Source: Saccharomycopsis phalli
Lineage: Eukaryota > Ascomycota > Saccharomycetes > Ascoideales > Saccharomycopsidaceae
Length of the DNA: 64,000 bases
NCBI GenBank assembly: GCA_020342235.1
Contig: CP073214.1
Span: 1 to 64,000, forward strand
Reading direction: 5' to 3'
In this document: positions 1 through 8,196 of the stretch, in pieces
Numbering within the stretch: position 1 is the first letter of the stretch
Layout: every line of letters starts with the position of its first letter
Translations under genes and position numbers: made by a program
Notes under the pieces: generated by a model
Seen by the model: the letters and a program-made list of their open reading frames with translations, nothing else
What the model was told of the DNA's origin: nothing
The model's database searches: none

Positions 1-292
1 CATCCGCACATCCGCAATCCGCACTTCCGCACATCCGCACATCCGCACATCCACATCCGCACATCCGCACATCCGCACATCCGCACATCATCCGCACTCC
101 GCACATCCGCACATCCGCACATCCGCACATCCGCACATCCGCACATCCGCACATCCGCACATCCGCACATCCGCACATCCGCACATCCGCACATCCGCAC
201 ATCCGCACATCCGCACATCCGCACATCCGCACATCCGCACATCATCCGCACATCCGCACATCCGCACATCCGCACATCCGCACATCCGCATC
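1..292. repeat. Telomeric repeat array, 8-nt unit
   Basis: About 35 near-perfect head-to-tail copies of ACATCCGC (G-strand GCGGATGT) run from the first base to the start of the E-box array. A few units have lost one to five bases. The C-rich strand reads 5'->3' into the chromosome, the polarity expected for a left chromosome end. The unit shares the GGATGT core with the 23-bp Candida albicans telomere repeat but is far shorter. Open frames inside it are repeat artefacts. Telomere identity is inferred from position, polarity and repeat form; a subtelomeric satellite is the alternative. Confidence 0.85.
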
Positions 293-533
293 CACATGTC
301 ATTTCTATCACATGACAACTGCCCTCACGTGCTGATGCCAAGTCACATGTTAATTTTATCACATGACTTGATATGTCACATGCTAATTCCATGTCACATG
401 TAAATTATATCACATGATTTGCTATGCCACGTGCTAATTCCATGTCACATGCTATTTCAATCACATGACCTGTCGGCGTCACATGTTAACTTTGTGGCGC
501 ATGATAATCTTTCATCACATGATTCTTTCCGCA
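293..533. repeat. Subtelomeric 51-bp higher-order repeat of E-boxes
   Basis: Thirteen E-boxes start at 293, 309, 326, 344, 360, 377, 395, 411, 428, 446, 462, 480 and 516. Eleven are CACATG; those at 326 and 428 are CACGTG. A degenerate box (CGCATG) sits at 499. Spacings repeat as 16, 17, 18 bp, so three boxes form a 51-bp unit, and about 4.5 units are present. Text between boxes is also partly conserved (for example GCTAATTCCATGT after the third box). CACATG/CACGTG are recognised by bHLH factors of the Cbf1/Tye7 type; binding here is inference. Confidence 0.85.
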
Positions 534-903
534 TATTTCCATCCCGCCTCACCTCTTGACGTACGTCTAATGCCTTTGTCACATCCAACTCCATCTTTCA
601 TCTAACATACCCTCACTTCTCTAATCCCACCCACATCTCCCTTCCTCCATCTTATCTCATACTCTATTCTTTTCTTATTTCTCTCTTCATCTATCTTTCC
701 ACTTCCATTAAATTATTCCCCATCTCACCTGACTCACATTTGCCGTTCAGGCACTTATGCCGTTCCACCTAATACACATTCCTCACCAATAAATCATTCA
801 CTCTAAAAAGTTTTTCTTCCTTTAGCCGTTTTACAATTGTACACGGCCATTTCCGTTTATTATATATAATCTACTTAATCTTTTCTATCCATCACTTTTT
901 ATC
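534..903 (+). promoter_or_regulatory. Pyrimidine-rich upstream region of protease copy 1
   Basis: This stretch is strongly T/C-rich on the + strand and holds no gene. A TATATATAA box lies at 861-869, 35 bases before the ATG at 904. The segment from about 720 resembles the region upstream of the second protease copy (about 3290-3520): both have a TATGC(A/C)GTTC(C/T)ACCTAA-like block and a later GGCCGTT/CACGGC block. The upstream region was therefore duplicated with the gene. Confidence 0.5.
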
Positions 904-1892
904 ATGCTCCTTACAATCCTCTTCTTTTATCTCCTCCGTCTAACTCTCGCTAACCTTGTCACTCGGCAAAATGCTCCAAAGTATTTGGCTCGCCTTTCAG
1001 ATAATAGTGAATTTCTACCTGCTACTGGTCCTTACAACTATAAGTACCAGTCTCAAGCTGGTGAAGGAGTAGCTATCTACATCATCGGTGCCACTCCCTC
1101 ACAACTATTGTCAAGTTACCGAAACAAGTTTAACAAGAAGCCTGAAATCCTTTACAACACCTATTATGATGTTGATGCTCTTACTTCTTTTACTACCGAA
1201 CATTCCGTCAAAGTCGCTCTTACTGCCGCAGGAAAGGATTCTGGCGTCGCGCCAAATGCTCAAGTTATTATTGTCCCTGTAAGATCTGATAGCAGTCTTA
1301 AAGCTGATGACATTTTAAATGGTATTGATTTTGCAATCAAAGATTATGAAACCAGTCGAAAGAATCTTTCTCCAAAAGGTATTGTCATCAATATCAGTTT
1401 TGGCGATATCACTAAAATAGAGGACGAACAAGGCGATGCCCTGACTCTTCTAAAAGACACTATTAGACGATTTCCAAATGTTCATTTTGTGGTTGCTGCA
1501 GGTAACCTGGATGAAATGCCTGTTATATTCCCTTGGTCAATGTAAAAGAAGCACTCACTGTTGGTTCGTCCAATTTCAATAATTATGAGTCCGGTTTTTC
1601 CAACTGGGGAGAATGTGTCGATTTATTTGCCATAGGTGAGAATATATCAGTTAATGGTGCTTCTATCACAGGTACCGAATATGCCGCTGGGCAAGTATCT
1701 GGCCTCGTTGCCTACTTTATTTCAATTGATGAACACTCCCAAAGCAGCTATATGGATGATGATGTCATTTCAGAAGGAATGATAAGATTAGTCAAACATT
1801 TTGCCCAAAATTATTATATTAAGCTGCATAAAGGTACTGTTGCTAAATTAATTAAAAACGATGTTCCAATACCAGTCGTAACTGTCATTTGA
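904..1892 (+). pseudogene. Secreted subtilisin-like (S8) protease relic, copy 1
   Basis: The ATG at 904 opens a hydrophobic signal-peptide-like segment (residues 1-17), followed by a subtilase fold: GEGVAIYIIG around the catalytic-Asp strand, TEHSVKVALTAAGKDSGVAPNA around the catalytic His, VVAAGN at the oxyanion Asn, and GTEYAAGQVSGL around the catalytic Ser. The frame shifts once near 1535, so the N- and C-terminal parts lie in two frames. The Asp position is Gly and the Ser position is Glu, so even an intact frame would lack two of three catalytic residues. There is no long I9 propeptide. A paralogue sits 2.6 kb downstream. This is probably a decayed subtelomeric family member; a non-catalytic secreted protein is the alternative. 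Confidence 0.75.
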
Positions 1893-2134
1893 AACACTAT
1901 CTAATGGAATACTGGATATTACCGTTGCCCTACTTTAGCCCAGAAATAACTCTATGAAGTTGTTCAATATACGTTATCTATATTTGATAAACTTCCCTGT
2001 TGTCGTATTCTAGTTTTTCTTCAATGTGCAATGAAGAAGGTTTACTCTAAAACTTTTGTGATCCGTGTTGAAGATCGTGTTGAGGATCTGAGAGATTAAG
2101 GAGATCGACAACGATATCATACATTAAGGAGAGG

Positions 2135-2268
2135 GTTGTCACGTTTGGCGCAGTTGTTCATCCCGCCTGATAGGAAGGCACCGTCACGGGTTCAATTCGA
2201 TGCTTAGTGACAACCCTACGGCAGGCTACCGTGCTAGTACCCGCGGCGAAAACTCACAGCCTGCCCCA
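2135..2268. other. Two tandem hairpins, first with tRNA-like boxes
   Basis: The segment holds an 11-bp perfect inverted repeat (AGGGTTGTCAC ... GTGACAACCCT). Between its arms are an A-box-like TGGCGCAGTTG and a B-box-like GGTTCAATTC in tRNA order and spacing. The anticodon and T stems do not pair properly, so it is not a working tRNA. Directly after it, GGCAGGCT and AGCCTGCC form a second 8-bp stem. It may be a decayed tRNA-derived element or a structured part of a retroelement. No function is assigned. Confidence 0.35.
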
Positions 2269-2332
2269 TGCACAAATTACCAGCACAACTACTAAAATCC
2301 CGCTTGGAGTTTTTCTACCCACTTGAAGGGTT

Positions 2333-2597
2333 TGTCGTAAGCTAGCGTTTCTCTCAATGGCTTCCATATCTTACTATTGTAGATATTCTTATTCTTGTTA
2401 CTATACTAACTATTTCCTGTTCTATTTATATTCTTTCTGAGATGCCTTCAGTTATCTTTATCTCATGACATCATTATTAGTATGACTTCATATTATTATC
2501 AGTTCACTATTAGTATGACCTGATAACTTTATTAGATTGCTAATACTATGACCTCATACTCTTAATATACCATAAACAGTATGATATCATGGTACTG
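2333..2597 (-). mobile_element. Truncated solo LTR of the younger copia family
   Basis: The reverse complement matches the last 265 bp of the 357-bp LTRs at 11695-12051 and 16438-16794, with about three differences seen by eye. It starts at the LTR terminus TGTCGTAAGC and is cut off where another LTR-like sequence begins at 2596. No internal element sequence adjoins it, so it is a young solo LTR fragment in minus orientation. Confidence 0.85.
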
Positions 2598-2801
2598 TTG
2601 ATGAATACCATTTGAGGATAAGGTTTAACCAAACACTATTAGAGTTAACATTCCATAATAAGGTTCAACTGACAGTGAAGACAAGTATCCGGAATAGGAA
2701 CAAACTGGTAAACAGAATGTGAGTATAAATAGTATAGGATACGTATAGTTAGAATAACAAGAATTGACTTATTTACACCAAGTAAATATGGAAGCCGTAC
2801 A
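2596..2801 (+). mobile_element. Solo LTR-like element, distinct family
   Basis: A roughly 206-bp TG...CA segment starts TGTTGATGAATACC and ends TATGGAAGCCGTACA, with a TATAAATAG box in its 3' half, like the other LTRs here (TATAAATAGG followed by ATGGAAGCC). It abuts and truncates the minus-strand LTR at 2333-2597. Family assignment rests on layout only. Confidence 0.5.
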
Positions 2802-2975
2802 AATAATAATAATAATAATATTTATTTTTGTATTTAGCTATATATTGTCTCCGGCAATACGGTGATTCGACAGATATATTTTCACTCAGGAACATCCTGA
2901 GGCAGCATTGCTGTTGAAGAAAACCCTTTGTCAACCCTCATTTGGTTGCTTGGGATTAAAAACTTCAATGGGGGC
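2802..2975 (-). mobile_element. LINE 3'-end relic with (AAT)n tail
   Basis: In minus orientation this ends in a short ATT/AAT microsatellite (2802-2822), preceded by a conserved 3' UTR: tATTGTCTCCGGcAATaCGGT, CATCCTGAGGCAGCA and GAAAACCCTTTGTC. The same blocks recur at 21318-21440 and, more weakly, at 19551-19700 beside a LINE reverse-transcriptase frame. No coding part remains. The frames at 2908-3281 are not supported as genes. Confidence 0.65.
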
Positions 2976-3523
2976 AGTTATATTGTTGGTGCTTGGTGCT
3001 TGTATGGATTGTGTAAGAAGCCTGGTCAAGCCGTACAAAGAGAAGCTAGATTACAACACCACTCCCTCACAATATTATATCTCATCACTAACTCCGTGCC
3101 GCCTCTTCATGTATCATGTAGCTATATCCTATTCATGTCCCACATCTGCCCCGTCCTTCACCTCACAATACTAAATCACTCCTCTCCCAAATCTCTATTT
3201 ATCCTCTCTATCTACCCCCTCTATCTATCCCTCTATTTCCTTCCTCACTTCATTCTTTCTTCTTATATATTTTCTCTCTAATTTTTTCTCCATCCCATCT
3301 ACCTCCCATCGCCTATCATCCGCTTATGCAGTTCTACCTAACACTCTTTACTTCATACCATAAATCTCATGCACTACGTTTTGTCTCTATTTCTTGGCCG
3401 TTCCACAATCATGCACGGCTATATCCTTTACAATCATCTATCTTATATTTAATATCTCATATTTCTATCTCATGTTAAATCTCTCATATTTAATCTCATC
3501 ATTTCCCTTATTTCTTCTACATT
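2976..3523. other. Non-coding stretch upstream of protease copy 2
   Basis: No gene is supported. From about 3180 the + strand is strongly C/T-rich. The last 230 bases resemble the region upstream of protease copy 1, so they are the duplicated 5' flank of the protease family. Confidence 0.5.
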
Positions 3524-4493
3524 ATGCTCATCTCAATCTTCTTCTTTCATCTCATCCATTTAGCTTTCGCTGAAATTATCACTCGCCAAAATACAAAAAC
3601 TATTTGGCCGCATTTCATGTCCTGATCAACTTCTACCCAAATCTGGCCCTTACAACTATAAATACCAGTCTCAAGCTGGAGAAGGTGTCGCTATCTACGT
3701 CATTGACTCCGTTCCCCTGGTATCAATGTCTCGCATCCAAGACTATTTCATCAACAAACCAAAACTTCTTTACAAAGACCCAATGGATGTCTCTCGTAAA
3801 ATTTTTCCTCATTCTCATCATGCCATCGATGTCTCCCTTATTGCCGCTGGAAAAGATTTAGGTGTCGCTTCAAAAGCTCAACTTTTCATTGTGCCTGTCA
3901 GATTTAATGATCCCTTTTACCTTGACGACATTATAGAAGGTGTTAAATTTGCAATCAATGATTATCGCACAAAACGTGCCAAAGCCTATCCTAGAGGTAT
4001 TGTTATCAATATCAGTATTGGCTATGAAGGCTCACCAGTGGATCCACCTCATGAAATCCTGGATGAATTAGATGAAATCCTTGAAAATAATCCTAATGTT
4101 CATGTCGTGCTTGCTGCAGGTAACGCAATCACGATGCTTCTAAAATTCCATTGGCCAGTTCAAAATGCAATCAAAGTTGGTTCCTCCAATTTTGATGGCA
4201 AGGAGTCCCACTTTTCTAACTGGGGAAGTTGTGTCAATTTTTTTGCCACGGGTGAGAATATCATTGTTAGAAATTCTAAAATCAGTGGTACCTCATATGC
4301 CGCTCCGCAAGTATCGGGCCTCATAGCTTACCATCTTTCAATTAACACAAATCCCACAAGATTCTATTCCAGAGGTGTGATCACCTCACAAAAGATGATA
4401 TCATTGCTAAAATATTATTCCAACAAAAACACTATTACTCTGTCAAAGGGTACCCCTGCTCTACTAATCGGAAATGAATTCGCAATGTCGTGA
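3524..4493 (+). pseudogene. Secreted subtilisin-like (S8) protease relic, copy 2
   Basis: The ATG at 3524 opens a hydrophobic leader like that of copy 1, but the frame is lost early. The body then reads openly from about 3726 to the stop at 4491-4493. Unlike copy 1 the catalytic-site text is intact: VAIYVIDS (Asp), SHHAIDVSLIAAGKDLGVA (His), VLAAGN (oxyanion Asn) and ISGTSYAAPQVSGL (Ser). The break lies only in the N-terminal region, with the catalytic-Asp strand in the other frame. It is a recent pseudogene, or a sequencing error in a live gene. An active secreted peptidase is plausible for intact relatives elsewhere in the genome. Confidence 0.75.
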
Positions 4494-4870
4494 CTTAGCA
4501 TGTCTCTATATAGTTTACATATCTACTTAATATAATTAAGTCATTTCTTGTGATTCTAACTATTCATATTATATACTATTTATACTTAATATCCAGTTCA
4601 CCCGTTCGTACCTATTCTGTATACCTCATTTCATTTGTCTGTTGAACCTTATCCTAAAATAGTATCCTTCAATACGCATCACTGTACTAGAATTCGCTTT
4701 GCAACGATTGAATCTGCTATAATAACAAGACTATTATGGTGGTTTCTGTAGCTATTACTCAGCATGCTAATCATCAAAACAGCCAACAGAGGGACGGGTT
4801 ACCAAACCAGTCCTATTCGTGATGAGTATCTCAGAGTAAAGAGATTATCTGTCAAACATCTCATGGCTTA
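4494..4870. other. AT-rich gene-free stretch
   Basis: I see no coding or RNA gene. The sequence is AT-rich and leads into an LTR relic. Its right part (from about 4830) shares short blocks with 2085-2140 (AAGGAGATCG and ACATTAAGG/ACATAAGCG), so it may be more retroelement debris. Confidence 0.4.
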
Positions 4871-5055
4871 AGGAGATCGTCAGAGATCTTGTACATAAGC
4901 GAGATCATCGCCACAGACATTCGAATAAGCATAACTGAATGCATCTCAGATAAGAATATAAATAGGGGATAAAATATATGGAATAGTAACGAGAAGACGA
5001 ATCATCTATAACAGTAGACATGGAAGTCATTGAGAGAAATACCAGATTACGGCAT
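4871..5055 (+). mobile_element. Degenerate solo LTR, younger copia family
   Basis: The last 120 bases (TGCATCTCAG, GAATATAAATAGG, ATGGAAGTCATTGAGAGAAA, TTACGGCA) line up with the 3' third of the LTR at 11695-12051 but with many substitutions. It is an old, plus-oriented solo LTR. The left boundary is uncertain. Confidence 0.55.
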
Positions 5056-5239
5056 GGCCCAAGAAGGACATCAAACCCTAAAAATTACATCACTGAGCAA
5101 CTCAGATATTGAATTGAGGATTGCCTTGGATGTTTCATGCTCCTCTAATAAAAAGTTTGGCTTTGCCTCTACCCACTAGAACAACCAGTCCTTCAATTAT
5201 CGTTCTCTTCCATATCGTCTTTGAAGATGGTCATTCTAA

Positions 5240-5545
5240 GACATAAAGGCCCCCTGTCACTCTTTAAGTATCTGCTTTGTGCTCATTTCCTTCAGAACCT
5301 AAATTATGAAGTGCTGTAGCGTCTGTGTTGGAAGATGACCCTCTGCCACGCTTTTGCTCCAGTACATAACCCGCTCACTTCTCAAGTATTTTTGTAATGG
5401 CGTCAAAGATTCTAATGTCCAAACCTGTCGTGCCGTCACCCTTTGCGTATCCTGGATGATGGTACGTTGTGGAATGATTTCTGTTGATGTTCTGTCGATC
5501 CATACCACTTGCAATACACCAATATGGGCCGGGTTCTAGTTGGAT
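5240..5545 (-). mobile_element. LINE coding relic (C-terminal ORF part)
   Basis: Minus-strand translations such as IRIFDAITKILEK, YVLEQKR and KQILKE align with the plus-strand relic at 24630-25215 (IRIFDAVARILEK, YALEEKR, EQITKE). That relic in turn matches the C-terminal region of the LINE protein at 19818-21173. There are several stops and shifts, and it is not functional. It abuts a copia relic on its right. Confidence 0.55.
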
Positions 5546-6975
5546 GCGCTCATAAATTATCAAAATGTCTTGGCTATTGTTAGTAATTTGACTAGAATTT
5601 GAGGTTGCGGCTTGCCACACTCGATGCAGACGATTGGGGTAGAGGTTGTCATAAGTATGTCTAATGTCACTTGCAAGATTGAGTTGAAGATGACGCTCAC
5701 TAGATTCCATAGAGTATTTGTGACGTTATTAAAGTACCAGGATGTCCTAATACCCAAAGCAAGTCTCAATATCATCCTTCAATTTTGCTCTGAAGTCATG
5801 TTTAACACTATCTGCACTCGGATCTTGTAGAGTCTCGTTCCTGATTCCTTGGTAGTATACTCAATAACTTGATGTCCATCAAATAAGATTCTAGTTCCAT
5901 TATCAGCTGCTTGTGACACTGACGCAAGATTAACCTTACCATTGGGGTATAAAAGGCAGTATTCAACTACACACTATTTCCTCCAATAAAGTCATTACAG
6001 GCTGGTCCCTTTACATCGATCTCCAAGTATCTGCCAACACCTTTTATCAGTACATTAAAAACCTCAGTTTGCTCGATTAGCTCTTTATCTGCCACAAATA
6101 GCCAAATGCACCACTCTCAAGATATGTAGGATTGCGTTATCTAACACCATGGTATGCAAATCATGATGGTTTGTTCTTAAACAGTGTGTGCTTCCCATCA
6201 TCTTCTTTATCTGCCTTTTTGCAGTTATTTATAATATGTATCCTCTCTCCTCATTTATAACAGGTCACTTGCTTTCAAGTTTTCCGTTGTCCAACGAAAG
6301 TATAAGAGTTGTTACCCGTCCAAACGCCTCATCGACTAACACAAAGAAACTGAATAAAATTGGCATTCTCCACATACGATGACTGGGCTATCATACTGAT
6401 TAATTATTGCTTGAATAGGTGGATCAACGACTCCCTCTTGATTTAGGGAAACCACCTCAATAACACAACGGGGCATATCACAATTAAGATTTGACCAATA
6501 GTCCTGATATCGACTTAGAGCATAGTCCACCGACGACACCATACGAGAGGATACTGTTGAAACAATAGAACCACTAATTGCCTAATTGAATATCATAACT
6601 TCATACTCGGCTTTAAGGGTATGAAACCTTTTCTCACTCAGTTTAACATGTGTCACTTTCAATTACATCACAACTACGCTAGTGATCACCTTTTCGCAAT
6701 AAAAGTCCAATCATAGAATCCAATGCGTTTGTTGCTTCACTCAAAGCGTCACTGTGAGAACTCTCTGGTAGACCAACATCTTCATGGATAAGATATTCAA
6801 AAATACCGAGGCCATACTGGTCAAGCTTCTAAACGAACAATTCTGCCCATCTAGTACAATTAGTAGGTCCTTGCAAATTGTCTGTCAGCTGAAATACAGA
6901 AATGCATCCAGGATTCATTATAACCTGTCATAATTTAGCATTTCTTTCTATGGTCTCCATATAACAGTAGATATG
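5546..6975 (-). mobile_element. Degraded Ty1/copia relic
   Basis: Read on the minus strand from right to left, this retains the LTR end and gag start (near 6960), a gag block (VDYALSRYQDYWSN ... YDSPVIVCGEC, near 6360-6540), a block downstream of the protease (VNLASVSQAADNG, near 5900) and the integrase zinc-binding region (near 5600-5720). Each aligns with the element at 11695-16794. It is heavily broken with internal loss, clearly much older than the two copia elements to its right. Confidence 0.75.
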
Positions 6976-7017
6976 GAAGCTACTGCGTGATATGCCAAAT
7001 TACGATAATACATAATT

Positions 7018-7069
7018 GGTATAGTCTTCTGAGAGGTATAGCCTTCTGGGAGGTATAGTCTTCTGGGAT
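7018..7069. repeat. 17-bp tandem repeat, three copies
   Basis: GGTATAGTCTTCTGAGA, GGTATAGCCTTCTGGGA and GGTATAGTCTTCTGGGA lie head to tail, differing at two positions. No function is evident. Confidence 0.8.
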
Positions 7070-7104
7070 ATTAGTTTAGAACCCTCAAATTACCGAAAAT
7101 TAAC

Positions 7105-7390
7105 TTCTGTAGTCAAAGTTGACGTCATACGAAGTATGATACAAGATTATAATCACGTGATAATCTGAATGAGCAACATGGGAAGCATAGACGCCGATCT
7201 ATGATGATGCGCAGTATGACTCCGCCACAACACAGGGGACACGTATATGTGAGAGATGCAGGTATAAAAGATATTAGTTTAGACCTGAAGATCTTTAGTT
7301 CAATATAAATACAAAATACGTTTGTAAGATAGCTCGGCACTATCAATAATACCTCGTATCTTACTGAGCTCACTACTATTGATTATTATT
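7105..7390 (+). mobile_element. LTR-like repeat, third family, copy A
   Basis: Blocks GACGTCATAC, AATCACGTGA, GAAGCATAGACGCCGATC, GGACACG and TTTAGTTCA recur in order at 19257-19550 plus 21218-21317. The TATAAAAGA-like box and length suggest an LTR. The other copy is split by a LINE. The boundaries are approximate. Confidence 0.5.
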
Positions 7391-7601
7391 TATTTATTAC
7401 TACCCGTGCAGAGTCCCCATCAGAGAAGAGACTACACTAGGTACGTCACTAAGCACTTCAAAAGTAACTCTAGATACACGTGGTATGACAAACATAAATG
7501 GTATATTATGATCCATCAACCACGTTGGAGGCCCATTGATCTACGAGATACCCCATGAGATTCGTAATAACACCAAATAGATTCAAATCTATCCAAAAAA
7601 T
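7391..7601. other. Gene-free stretch downstream of tRNA-Ile
   Basis: Nothing is recognisable except the pol III terminator of the tRNA-Ile gene: a run of six A on the + strand at 7595-7600, which is a T6 run on the transcribed minus strand just past the tRNA 3' end. Confidence 0.5.
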
Positions 7602-7694
7602 GGTCCCTACCAGGATCGAACTGGTGATCTTGGCGTAACTCGATCATGCAATCTCTTATTAGCACCACGCCTTAACCAACTGGGCCAAGGGACC
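7602..7694 (-). tRNA. tI(AAU): tRNA-Ile (AAT) with intron
   Basis: The minus strand starts GGTCCCTTGGCCCAGTTGG and ends TTCGATCCTGGTAGGGACC, with a 7-bp acceptor stem, an A box in the D arm and a B box GGTTCGATCC-like T loop. The anticodon stem TGGTG/CGCCA flanks the loop CTAATAA, giving anticodon AAT. A 20-nt intron interrupts the loop at the canonical 37/38 position, leaving 73 nt mature. A T6 terminator follows. The S. cerevisiae tRNA-Ile(AAT) has no intron, so the intron is a lineage feature. A copia element begins 125 bp upstream of this gene. Confidence 0.93.
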
Positions 7695-7819
7695 GAATTT
7701 TGATAAATTTTTGTTATTGGGGTTAATCCTAGCGTAAGCGCTTACTAATACTGCAGGTCGATGTCACACGTGAATATTGACAACGGATATTGCCAAGTGC
7801 TGAAACTAGTCGTGAGTAA

Positions 7820-8133
7820 TGACGTACATACTACGTATGTGCCGAATAATCCTGATTGATCAGAGAGCAACCATAACAAATAACTAGGATACAAGATGAG
7901 GGGAAGAACAATAGGAACAATAAGCAATCAACAATTAATATTTAAGGGACAGGAGGTCCACTAAATCAGGGAGCAAATTTTTATATATTATTATACATAT
8001 ATTACGGCTGTAATTCGTGCATTGTGACCGACACAACACTGTTACCCACTGATACTTTTGCCAACAAACCACCAACAACCCTCCAACAACCCACCAACAA
8101 CCTAAAGTGGCCCCGTAAATTCGAGGTCCGTCA
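7820..8133 (+). mobile_element. 5' LTR of outer copia element
   Basis: A 314-bp TG...CA repeat (TGACGTACAT ... GGTCCGTCA) that recurs at 18668-18981 with about four differences. It contains an inverted TACGTA pair near its start and a (CCAACAAC)-rich block near its end. It begins 125 bp upstream of the tRNA-Ile 5' end. Confidence 0.9.
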
Positions 8134-8159
8134 GATTAGAAGTCAGATTATATTTAAAG

Positions 8160-8165
<6 letters not shown>

Positions 8166-8193
<28 letters not shown>
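8166..8193 (+). repeat. A28 tract directly before the outer element's gag start
   Basis: Twenty-eight consecutive A residues run up to the ATG at 8194, so an uninterrupted A29 includes the start codon's A. Homopolymers this long are unusual between an LTR and gag. It would place a poly(A) leader at the 3' end of the 5' UTR. Confidence 0.95.

Positions 8194-8196
<3 letters not shown>

Noticed and set aside
1-292. CRISPR-like repeat array
   Set aside because: There are no spacers; the unit is contiguous, 8 nt, and at a chromosome end in a eukaryote.
88-318. Minus-strand frame with repeated MCGCADVR text
   Set aside because: It is a translation of the telomeric repeat; an 8-nt unit gives a periodic frame by chance.
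2135-2220. Functional tRNA gene
   Set aside because: The A and B boxes and acceptor stem are present, but anticodon and T stems do not pair and no U33 is placed before an anticodon.
2908-3281. Overlapping frames with hydrophobic text
   Set aside because: They lie in LINE 3' UTR and pyrimidine-rich upstream DNA and have no family similarity.
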